64,000 nucleotides of DNA from Salvator merianae (taxonomy: Eukaryota; Chordata; Lepidosauria; Squamata; Teiidae): positions 25,985,253 to 26,049,252 of the forward strand of contig QVOM02000073.1 of assembly GCA_003586115.2 (NCBI GenBank). The letters run 5' to 3'. Position 1 is the stretch's first letter; each line of letters begins with the position of its first letter. Below, piece by piece: positions 46,190 through 56,880 of this stretch. A program made the translations under genes and the position numbers. The notes beneath the pieces were generated by a model. It worked only from the letters and a program-made list of their open reading frames with translations. It had not been told where the DNA came from and did no database searches.

Positions 46190-48690
46190 TGAAAAGTACG
46201 ATTATGAAGCAAAGTGGATGTGGTCAAATATGAGATGTAAATATGAGATTATACAGGAGGTAGCAGCCAAAAACATCCCAAAGAAAAAGAAGAGCAAGAA
46301 GGCAAAATGACTGTCTGATGAGATTTTACAAACAGCTGAAGAAAGAAGGATAATGAAAAGCAGGAGAGAAAGGGAAAGACATACCCAAATGAATGCCTAC
46401 TTACAGTGAATTGCAAGAAGAGATAAGAAGGCCTTATTAAATGAACAATGCAAAGAAATGGATCAAAACAATAGAATGGGAAAGACAAGAGATCTCTTCC
46501 AGAAAATTGGAGATGTCAAGTGAACATTTCATGCAAAAAAAATGGGCATGATAAAAGACAAAAATAGTAGGCATCTACAGAAGCAGAAGAGATAAAGAAG
46601 AGATGTCAAGAATACATAGAACTATACAAGAAAGATCTTAACATCATTAATGGTGTTGTCACTGACTTGGGGGCTTTTTGCACTTGCTTGCTAGTGAGCA
46701 TGGCAACTGCCTCTGCACTTTGAGGAGGCCCACATAATCAGGAGGATTTCCAGCTGCACAACTTGACCAGGAGCAGCTAGACTGCTCCTGGTGAAGTGTG
46801 TTCACACCCACTTCCCGGTGCAAATGCACAGTCATGTGGCGTGGTGGGCCATTTGTACCTGGAAGTAGATGTGAACGTACTTTACTGGGAGCAGTCTAGC
46901 TGCTTCTGGTCAAGTTGTGCAGCCAATTTAGTGCTCCACAGCTAGGAGCGATCAGGAGCAGCTGGAAACTCTCCTGATTATGTGGGCCAGCTTGATTGCA
47001 TGATCACACTAGTGCATCTATGTGATTTGTGTGTTGCTGGTTACTATGGCAGCAGCTGGCCACTTCCCGGCTGCTGCAATGTGAGGAACAGAAGCAGGAT
47101 GCCAGCATTCGCGCTGTGCATGCTGGTACCCTGATGGTGTTCTGTTCAAGGACCTCACAGTGTGGATGATGTCCATGCTGCAGAGTCAGTTCCACCTTAG
47201 GACAGGATAGTTCTAAGTTCTAAATGCCCATTGATTCAGATATCCTGGAGAGTAAAGGTAAGTGGACCTTAGGAAGCATTGCCAACAACAAGGCTGTCAG
47301 GGGTGATCCATTCCATTTGAACTATTTTAAAAGCCTAAAAGATGATGATGTTAAAATGTTACTCTAAATATGCCACAAATTTGGAAAATTCAGCACTGAC
47401 TACAAGATTGGAAAAGGTCAGTTTACATTACGATCTGAAAGGACAATGCCAAAGAATGATCAAACTACTGGACAATTGTGCTTATTTCACACACTACCAA
47501 GGTTATGCTCAAGATCCTTAAAGCTAGACTTCGGCAGTGTGTGAAGTGAGACCTGCCAGAAGTGCAAGCTGATTTCCAAGAGGCAGAGGACCTAGAGATT
47601 AAATCACCAACTTTTGCCAGATTATGGAGAAAGCGAGTTCCAGAAAAACATCTACGTCTGCTTCATTGGCTATGCTAAAGCCCTTGAACTGTGTGGAACA
47701 CAACAAATTGTGACATGGGAGATCAGAGTGCCCGGCCACCTTGCCTCTCTCCTAAGGAATCTGTATGTGGGTCAAGAAGCAACAGTTAGAACCAAACATG
47801 GAACAGCATATTGGTTCAAGATTGAGAAAGGAGTGGGACAAGGCTGAATGTAGTAATCTTATTTATCTTATATGAAGAATATATTATGCAAAATGGCACA
47901 CAGGATGAATCAAAAACTGGAATTAACATAGCCAGGATAAATACCAATAACCTCAGATACACAGATGATACCCCTCTGGTGGCAGAAAGTGAAGAGGATC
48001 TAGGGAGCCTATTGATAAAGGTGAAAGAAGAGGGTGGAAAAGGTCAAGATTTTTTTTAAAAAAACAAAAAAACACAATAAACAAACTTGAGACCATCACT
48101 CCTTAGCAAATAGAGGAAAAGCAATATAGAAGCAGTGACAGATTTCACTTTCCTAGTCTTAAAGACGGTGACTGCATCCCTTAAATTAAAAGATGCTTGC
48201 TCCTTGGAAGGCAAACCTGGACAGCATATTGAAAAGCAGAGACAATGCAACTAAGAGCCATATAGTTAAAGCTATGTTCTTCTCAGTAGCATCATATAGT
48301 TGTTAGAGTTGGACCATAAGGAAGCCTGAACATCAAAGAATCAGCTCTTTCAAATTGTAGTGCTGGAGAAAACTTCTGAGAGTCCCATAGACTGCAAGAA
48401 TATCAAACAAGTCAATAGTAAAGTGAATCAATCCTGACTGCTCACTGCAAGGACTAACACTGAAGCCACATAATGAGAAGGCAGGATTCACTAGAAAAGA
48501 CTTGATGCTGGGAAAGATTTAAGACCAAAGGATGAGGGGACAACAGAGGATGTGATGGATAGATAGTGTCATGGAAGCAACAGACATGAGCTTGAACAAA
48601 CTTCAGGAGATGGTAGAGGGGAGAAGGATCTGGTCCATGGGGTCACACAGAGTTGAACAAGACTAAATAACTAGAGGGCAACAAGAGGTG
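46190..48690 (+). mobile_element. BovB/RTE LINE, 5'-truncated, decayed, split by a MITE
   Basis: Plus-strand segments keep BovB ORF2 order. TRDLFQKIGDVK and MIKDKNSRHLQ lie at about 46,480-46,580. After the insertion come SDILESKVKW-like and LGSIANNKA-like text at about 47,236-47,295. EFQKNIYVCFIGYAKALE is at about 47,630-47,690, where the catalytic Asp of the DYAKAFD motif has become Gly. LLRNLYVGQEATVRTKHGTA follows at about 47,750-47,808. NNLRYTDDTPLVAESEEDL is at about 47,946-48,003 (YTDD at the active site). Stops and shifts are frequent. BovB is widespread in squamates and known for horizontal transfer between vertebrates. Confidence 0.8.
46670..47230. mobile_element. Family D short DNA transposon inserted in BovB
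   Basis: It begins GGGGCTTTTTGCACTTGCTT then GCTAGTGAGCATGGC, and ends GTTCTAAATGCCCA. TTG occurs at 46,667-46,669 and 47,231-47,233, a possible 3-bp duplication. BovB coding sense continues on both sides, which fixes the insertion as younger than the BovB. The interior carries paired AGGAGCAGC/GCTGCTCCT-type words. Confidence 0.65.
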
Positions 48691-49931
48691 GGATGGGAGC
48701 ACTAACATATGCATGATACCTCCTCTAGGCTGCTTTGGAGCTGCTTTGTTGTGTTGGTGGCACAATTCTGTCTTAAATCCATGGGAAACGGTCGTATTTG
48801 CTGTTAAAGAAGATGGCTTGGTTAAACTAAAGAGTACAGGTTTCATGTATTGTAGTGCTGGTGGAAGCAATGGAGATGGGAATGAAGACATGACAGGCAT
48901 TTGAATCAATCTTATTGTGAAGTCCGGAGTTGACTTTCTGAGCACATTTGTGTGGGCACAAATTTGTTTATTTATTTATTGGATTCATATACTGCAGATT
49001 TCGGAAGGCTACAAGAAAATAAACAATACAATCAGACATTAAAAAATGTTGGCAAATAATGCCCTGAGGAGATAATCAGTTATGGCATGAAAATCCATAC
49101 TAAAAACAGGAAAAAAAATGCACAAAAATTCTTCCTCTATTAGGTTGCAATTAAAAAAAAATCAAATGTTTTCAATGAGTACTTCAGAGGTTCTATCACA
49201 CACAGGTTCTATCAACTGCATGCCCATGTCCATCTCAAATTTGTCCTTGTAGAGATGCAGCCATTTTGAAAATGAGTCATAACCTGTGGTGTTTCAGAGG
49301 ATGTGAAGGTACATTTCTGCTCACTTTTAGTCACTATAAAGTGTGGCAAACCAAATTTTGCTTTGATGTAGAACTAAGCACTTCCATCTCAAATGAAAAC
49401 ATGGTTTATGTTACTACAGTATCTGGTGAACAGATGTAATGAGAAATCACCACTCAGCCCTCTCTGGATGTTATGTTGTAATTGCTTGCCACTGTTATGC
49501 ATATAGAATTTTGAATACAATAGCCTCGTGTATAATGCAGTTTTTTACAGTATGTTATATTATGTTATAAGAGTCATTGGTGGCAATAAAAAACCAGAAG
49601 TTAGGGGAAAGGGCATGATTGTGACCTGCCTTAATATGATTAATTTATTCACAGCTTTTTAAACCCATGCTTAAGTTTGTAAAGACTCTCAGAATGGCTT
49701 ATAAAAATGTTAGGAATATAAACAAATCTTGGCTTCCAGGCTAATAAGTATGAATGCTGGTTTATATACTGCTATGGTTCAAGGAACAGAATCAGCTTGC
49801 TATATAAGTGTAGAGTTTATTTGAAAAATTAGTTGTCACACCCAAAACACAAAGAAATTTAAATGTGCAAATCACACTAGAAACTAAGGCTGCATCTGCA
49901 CTCCTTCCCTGAAGAGTGGGTCATTCACATG
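48691..49931. other. Unannotated DNA with a LINE-like tail
   Basis: At 48,962-49,030 TTGTTTATTTATTTATTGG followed by TCATATACTGCAGATTT resembles the tail of a reverse-oriented CR1/L2-type LINE. The rest is AT-rich with nothing recognised. Confidence 0.45.
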
Positions 49932-50540
49932 GGGCCTTTTCGCACTGTAGCGGTAGACCGTTCTTGTCCGTTCGCTGGAACGGAGCTTTCGCACTGCCGC
50001 GGGCGCGCGCCTCACCCGATCTGAACCACTCCGTACCCGATTCGAACCCGAAGCTGGATAAGGCCAGACAACAAAAATGATGTCTTCATCCCGACCTGCG
50101 CGATGGAGCGAAGATCGGGCATGGTGCTTTCGCACTGTTTGCCTCAGCGTTGGGCGTGGCTGTTGCGGCTACACATGCGCGGTCCGCCGCTTCGCATCTG
50201 GGGTGCGAAGTTTCCGTACCCCGCTCCGCTGCTTCATAACCCGGTACAATACTTCGTACCCGGGATAGCCCTTTCGGCTTGGTAACCAAGCTGCCGTTAC
50301 GAAGCCGGCTTCGTAACCAGCCCTCTGGGTACGAAGTGGGTGTGAAGGTGCGAAGTGGGTACGAAGCGGGTACGAAGTGGGTACCGAACTAGCGGCTACC
50401 ATTTGCACTGTTCCCCCTGCTAGTCAGCTTCAGGTCCGTTCCTCTGGCCGGGAGTGCGAATGGCACCGAGCATTCCCCAACCTCTCCGGTTCGAAGCCGA
50501 CTACTGGGAACGGTCTACCAAGCTCAGTGCGAAAAGGCCC
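49932..50540. mobile_element. Family C short DNA transposon (C3), 609 bp, ATG duplication
   Basis: The ends GGGCCTTTTCGCACTGTAGC and CAGTGCGAAAAGGCCC are inverted repeats, and the match continues inward with GGTAGACCGTTC / GAACGGTCTACC. ATG flanks it at 49,929-49,931 and 50,541-50,543. The body is CpG-dense and keeps repeated TTCGTACCC/GGGTACGAA words, including an 11-bp tandem array at 50,327-50,385. Compared with C1 and C2 it has the fewest TG/CA decay products, so it looks youngest. It encodes no transposase. Confidence 0.85.
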
Positions 50541-50716
50541 ATGGTGGACTGGTCTGCTAGGAGTCTATGCCTCCCAACATGTCTGCATGGATACAGCTTT
50601 GAACCAGGCTACAGAGCAAAATGGCACTATAGCCCACTGTAAGGATGGCATCTGCTTTGCCTTTTTACCCTGTGTCAGAGACTGAGCCTTCTTTGTTAGC
50701 TTATATCATCTTTTTG
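50541..50716. other. Unannotated spacer
   Basis: Nothing is recognised between C3 and the T-rich tract. Confidence 0.5.
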
Positions 50717-51215
50717 CTTTTTGCTTTTTTTTTTTTAATTCAAAGCATATAAAACATACATTTAATCCAAAGGAAAAAATTATAGATTAACTCTGTTTAC
50801 ATATTGACTTCCTCCTTTGAAAGTTTCTTCTATGTTTCATACTTTATGCCACTCCTGTTTTTTAAATTCTTTTCTTCTACTGATCTGTCTTTTTTCCTCT
50901 TCACTCTTCAAATCCAGCAATAACAAGTTATTTTTCTAGGTCTTGCAGAAAGTCAATAAAGGGTTTCCAGGTTTTATAAAACTTATCAACAATCTTCTTT
51001 CTCAATAAATTAGTCAATTGGTCCATCTCAGCAAGGTCCATCATTTTAACCAGCCAATCATTCACCATGGGTATTTTATCTCCTTTTCATTTTTGCACAT
51101 AGACAATTCTAGCTGCAGTTGCCATATTTTGTATTAAAACGTTAACCTTATTAAACTTATATTCTATTATCCCTAGGAGATACAATTGTGGTTTAAAAGG
51201 AACATTAATCTTTAA
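50717..51215 (-). mobile_element. Probable reverse-oriented LINE fragment with T-rich left end
   Basis: TTTTTTTTTTTT at about 50,727-50,738 would be a poly-A tail on the minus strand. The following AT-rich sequence (TTATAAAACTTATCAACAAT, AATTAGTCAATTGGTCCATC, TTTTTGCACATAGACAATTC) resembles a lizard L1-associated repeat I have seen, but no coding motif confirms it. Confidence 0.4.
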
Positions 51216-53566
51216 AATCTGGTAAGCTTACATCATAGATCCAGCATTTTGCTTTGTACCAAGAGGTAAGAACTGGTGATTGGTTTCTGCTTCTCAAGGT
51301 CAAACTGGTATGAAAGGATGGGAGTCCCCTGGAATGCTTATGAACTGGTTTGTGTGACAGGATCTGGGATGGCATGTGCTGAAGTACATATGGTTTTCCT
51401 TGTGCTTTCTCCTGAGTGATCAAGTCTCTGTGTTCTTGTACTTTCTTAACCTGGATCTGTGAATGGTGGTCTTGATGCCCACTCCAGCAGGAGACTGCTT
51501 GAAAGTGGTCTCCAAAGCCTTCCCTGGCAATAGACCCACCCAGTGCTTGCATGCAGAAGGCAGCAGGCTCTTGGGCTGGTCTCCTGGGCATGAAGAATCT
51601 AGCACTATTTTGCCAGACTCCCAAGTGATGCCAGCAGTGTGCCACTTCTGGGTACCTGGCTAAAAATACCCCAAACCCCTGGATGGAGACTTTGGAGGCT
51701 GGGAACAAAAGCTGGGCTGGGCTGCCCCATCCAGACTTGGGCCAGATTGTTTAATCCAGTCCAAGATCTGACTTGCATGGCACAGAATAATGCACTCCAT
51801 GCGGATCTTTTGAAAAAGAAAAAGTCCATAAATTGACAACTGGAAACTGGAAAAGTCTTTTCATTTCGAAGTTTACATCATTTTGTAATTCAGTAACTGT
51901 AGTGAATTACATGGCTCTGACTGAATTCACAGCAAATGTACAGAACTGTACTTTGCTGAGACAGGTACGTTGCCACATCATTACAGAAACAGTAACAGGA
52001 GTGGTTGTGTTAATGTTAGCTCATGCAGTGAGAGAAGAGAGGAAGTTGTTGATGCTTGACATCCCATCTTTGATCATGCTGAAGCACACTTTGAACTGCA
52101 GGTGACTCAAGTGTGTCAGCACAGTGAAAAGCATCACACCAGATGGTAATCTTCTCCACCCTACCCCATGAACCAGTACTGGCTTAAGTAGTGTATTGAG
52201 TTTCCCCAGTCATAACTCAATATATCAAAAAGAGACCCATTTGCAGAAATAAGGGAATGTGCCACAAATCTCCCAGCAATAATAGCTGATCTCTGTTTTG
52301 TTTTACTTTTGCACCATCATTGTTGCTGTGGAAAGATGCTTGACTATGTGGATGAGTGTAAATCTGAATCGACTGGAAGAGATTTAGGACAGTTTATGTG
52401 CTACATTGCAAAAGTGGAACAAGATTCTGGATCACTTGAAAAAAAGATCAGGGGATGCAACCGTACAATGGCTTGTCAAAATAATTGTAAGGAAAATAAA
52501 TTTGTTAGGCTGGCTAACCTGGCTCAGTTGGGGAGGGGAAGGAGGTGATATAAATTTGTAATGTGGAATCATCAATAATTTTTTTAAAAAAAAATTAAAA
52601 AAGAGGACAATTTATGTGTTGTCACAAAAGTCAATGTAAAGACACGTATATGGAATTAAGTACCAAGCAGAGCAACTAGTGTTTCCCTATGCTGATGCAG
52701 ATTTATTAGGCATATCATTATCAAGGGATGTGTGTGTAATTGCTGTTGGACAGATAAATGAAATAAAGACTTCACTTCTTATGAGCTAAGCCCACAATTG
52801 CGCGTAAGCTGACTTTTTTTTTAAGAATTAAAAATAAGCCAAAGGGCAGAAAGCAATACAGTATTAAATTAGCTTCATTCCTGTTTTCAAGGGGTTAGCT
52901 AATGTTTAAAATGTCTGGAGGTCATGTAACAATACCCCCACCCCAGAGTGTTTCTGCATTTGCTCTTGGACCTGACTGTGATTCACTTTGGAGCCTCTTT
53001 TCTCCTCACCTTAGAGTGGATCAGAGATGCTTCTCCTACTTATAGGTTGCTCTGTCCAAAATGGCATCCTGGCCTGGTCCACTGGCATACTAGGCAGTGG
53101 CATACTGGACCACGTAGGCATGCAAACGGTATGCCTCCATGGTCTGGTATACTACAGGGTACCCATTTTAGTGGTGCAAAAGGTGCACTGTTGAAACAGA
53201 TCACCTGGGAGCTCAAAACACCAGGGAGTTTCATGCTACCAACTTCTTTCTCTCAGTTTTTAAGGTGCTACTAGACCTGTTTGGATGCTTGCTCACAGCA
53301 GCATCTTGCAGAAAATGCCCACCACGCAAGCATGGGGGCAAATCCAGGCTGAAAATGCCCACTGCATAAGCATGGTACTTCCAGGTATTTCACACCATTG
53401 GAATATCCAGAAATTACCCATCACACTGTTGTGGGAGCAAGTACCAGATGAAGTAATGGCCTAGGCTTGCCTCACAATTTCATCCTGCTGCCTGAAATGG
53501 ATAGAGAGAGGCAACTGCAGAATCTAAACAAGATCCTGCCTTTTCCTTTAGCTGTATGTAGGCAGC
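51216..53566. other. Unannotated DNA
   Basis: It includes the longest frame in the window, a 167-codon minus-strand frame at 51,205-51,708 without a recognised domain. No exon or classifiable repeat is seen elsewhere. Confidence 0.45.
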
Positions 53567-53569
53567 CTT

Positions 53570-53942
53570 AGGCTGGGTTCACACTGCCCAGCCTAGTTTG
53601 GTATTAACAATACCATACTAGGCTGGAATAGTCCTAGCGGTGCAGTGGCCATTCATACTGTGAGTACTAGAATAGTACTAGAAAATGGGGCCAGTGCAAA
53701 TGCAGACCTGATCACCATGACAGAAGCTATTGAAATGTCAGCCCATTGCCATTGCAACTGGGATGCGGTGCGCAACTGCACAGCCACAGCCACAGCCCTG
53801 CCACCCCACCCCACCACTTGCAGCGTTCACACCCAGAAGAGTGGTTGTAGACCCTTCTCGACACTGTGGTAGCAGTGAAGTGTGGACATATTTACCTAGT
53901 GAGCATCTGCATGCTCACTAAGAGTTAAGTGCGAACAGGCCC
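53570..53942. mobile_element. Family D-like short DNA transposon
   Basis: The left end is about GGCTGGGTTCACACTGCCCA, and the right end is TTAAGTGCGAACAGGCCC, preceded by TAGTGAGCATCTGCATGCTC. A palindromic CTAGTTTGGTATTAACAATA/CCATACTAG segment follows the left end. No target duplication is evident. Confidence 0.55.
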
Positions 53943-54087
53943 TTTGACTGAGATAACCCTAATGTTGGTCTTCACAATGGTAGTTTTTTTTTTTTTTTTG
54001 TCTGTTACACTCATTCTGATTTCTAACTTATTGTGATTTTTAACTGTGCATAAAGTTAGGTCCATGAAAATAAAATCCTTTCTGCTC

Positions 54088-54253
54088 TGGGTCTTACTCT
54101 GGATTATATCCTGGAACCAGGACCTGCTATCCTCATGCTGATGCAGATTACAGCAGACCTCACCTGGGGTCTGCACTAGAATGTGGATGGCAAGCTCCTA
54201 TTTCAGGATATAATCCAGAATAAGGTTCAGTGCAGAAAGTGCAGAAAGGGCTT
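54088..54253. mobile_element. Decayed copy of the ~190-bp MITE
   Basis: TGGATTATATCCTGGAACCAG and TTTCAGGATATAATCCAGAA are the inner arms, and GTGCAGAAAGGGC is the right end, as at 13,436-13,625. The centre again has ATGCTGATGCAGATTACAG opposite CTGCACTAGAATG. Confidence 0.6.
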
Positions 54254-56089
54254 AAATCTCCAGATGTTGGCTGTATTATTTGGGTGTGTTGTGCCAATGG
54301 TTATATACTGCCAGTGGTGTACTTGGCATATAGGGTTAGAAATAAGCTTCACATGTTTTGCTCCAGCAGCATGGTACTGTATAATTTGGCCATGCGTTGA
54401 GTTCAGTGAGGACCTTTTAGCTCATGTATGTATTTTGTTTCACTGATCTAAGGACTGTGAGAAAAATCTACACACAACATTCAGCTCATACGTCCTAGGA
54501 ATCAGGATATTATCTTTTCAGCCATGGAGCCCATGGTGGCATTATGCATGATTGCCAGGCAGTTGGCTTCCATTCTAACACTAACCTGTATAGCTTCAGG
54601 TTTGTAAGTTCCTCCAGTCTATATCTTAGATCATGGCCCATTTTAAGCCCTTCCATTGATGGGGAAACTCCAGTGTAATGTTATGCTGCCTTATCCTTAC
54701 GTTTATGGCATCAGAGCCTCAGTGAAAGCAAGTCTTCACACTCTACACTAAATTCTAAAGTGACTTAGCTGGTATGATGGAGCATGTGTCTACACATTCT
54801 GATCAAATTTTGCTTCAGGGATGTAGTACGTACCAGAGATGTACAAAGCTGCAAATGGCCCATACCAGTCACTGCTCCGTCGCTTCCCAATAGCTTACCT
54901 TAATAATATCAAGGCCACAGTGGTGAAGTGAAGGTTCCCTGGTAGCTACTTGAAAAATTTTTTTATTTAGTTTGGCACAATCTCTAATGTATTATTTGTA
55001 GGGGCTGAGGATATTCTTTGAGGTATTTCGATAGATAAATATATCTTGCCCAGTTTTGTGCCTGTGATAGTGTGTTTTCTGCCTACTTTCTGTGATCTTT
55101 ATATTGTCACAATGAGTGGTCTGAGTTGCTTTCATAAACATCAGTAGAAGTAGTGTTGTGACAACAGTTATTATAAGAAACATATTTTTTCCTTCTTACC
55201 ATTGCGTCTGGAGTAAATATCATTTTTAAGCTATTTTTTGAAAAGCTGAACACTTACTTGCTATATCACTCAAGCTAGAGGAGCTTGTACCTTTGAATCA
55301 AATGAAATGTCAGTAGATACTTGCAAAACCATTCCCTTTCCTGAAGCTGTGGCCCATTAAAACCCTGGCTGTCTCCTGAGTCCCCTAGCAAGTGCAATGT
55401 ACCCAGAGGAGAAGAGGAATGGAGCTTCTTTCTTCACACACTGAATATTGTATGTGCTGGGGAATAGGCTTGTGCTACACAAGTACTGAACCACACATGT
55501 TATTTTTTTTCCTGCATATAATCTTTATTGTGCCCCCAAGCACAGTGGATCCAAGGTATGCTACCAGTGACTCAGAGGTTCCATCTACATTATTTGTGAG
55601 TTTGGCACTGAAATCTGTGAAAATTGCTGTCTTGGGTGGGGCAAGATATTGATGAAACCTTCAGGCATGACTTTTGTGTGTTTCAGCATTGAATGATATG
55701 AATAATCTCATAGGGAGGGATGGGTATTGGTTCAGTCACCTAGCAAGGCATTACTTTGTCTGGTACGTGCTGTCTAGGGTTGCAAGGCTGTATTCATTTT
55801 AGTTCAGGTTCCTGCCACTATTGACTAGAATTGAAAGGCTAATTCCTCATTGAAGTCAACATAATAATGTATCATTCAACACAATGCAAGTCAGTGGATA
55901 ATGTAAACCAGTGGAGGTTTTTGTTGTGGTTCCTCTAAACTTCAGTTTTACATTGAAATCAGGGCCTCAATTTACCCAACCCTTTTTGGGGGAATGGACC
56001 CCCCGCATATATGAAAGTACAACGACAATTCAGAATTAATTAATTAAACTAATTGTATATACGCCCTGAATGTGATCCAGGTACTACTC
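54254..56089. other. Unannotated DNA
   Basis: No gene or classifiable repeat is recognised. Confidence 0.5.
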
Positions 56090-56880
56090 AGGACGAGAAA
56101 TATGTTTAAATGTCTTGTTTCTTAAGAGAATTTGCAGGTCCTTGCATTTAAGAAACAGGTTGCTCGATAGCACTTCTAGAAGACAGTCAGTTATATATAG
56201 AATGTTAGCTGCTATGGAATGTGATAATGTAACCACACTTAGGGAACTATGGGAAACAGATATAAATTCTCAGATAGAAAGTGAAAAATAGCAGAAAGTA
56301 AGATCAGACAATTATTCCTGTAACGAGATATGGAAATCATTTTTGAAAGTATTTCATAGCTGGTGCTATACACCAGCCATACTTGCTAAGATATATACAC
56401 AACTCTCCCCAAAACGCTGGCATGACTGTCAAAAAATTGGATACTATGAAATAGACAGTGATCATGCCCAATCATTCAAGAATTTTGGGAAAAAAATATA
56501 GAAGTAAATAGGATCCTTGTAACACAATGTAAATTTTCATTGGGACTATGTCTACTTCATATTTACAGGGAAGTGAATAAAACATAAAATATAAATCATT
56601 ATTGAATTTCATGTTAATAAGAGCAAAACAAATTACAGCTAAAAGTTGAAGAGAAAACTATCATCTTATTATACGATTATGGCATCAGAAATGGGAAGAA
56701 TATGCAGTATTTCAACTTATTACACATCAGATAAACATTATAACTGGTATTTCTAAGACACTAAATGCTTTCCTAGATACATGGCAACCTATTATAGATG
56801 CTTTATAAATAGTGGGATAGACCTACCTGCATCTATTTTTTTAAATATTATTTAAATAAAATAATAACATTTTGTTAAGA
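56090..56880 (+). mobile_element. L1-type LINE ORF2 C-terminal fragment and tail
   Basis: The plus strand around 56,415-56,505 reads KRWHDCQKIGYYEIDSDHA, then SFKNFGKK, which resembles the C-x-x-x-G-x-x-x-H region of the L1 C-terminal domain. It continues with an LWHQKWEEYAVFQLITHQ-like frame at about 56,675-56,735 and a LDTWQPIIDAL-like end at about 56,772-56,806. It is broken by stops. The A/T-rich end at about 56,850-56,880 may be its tail. Confidence 0.65.
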
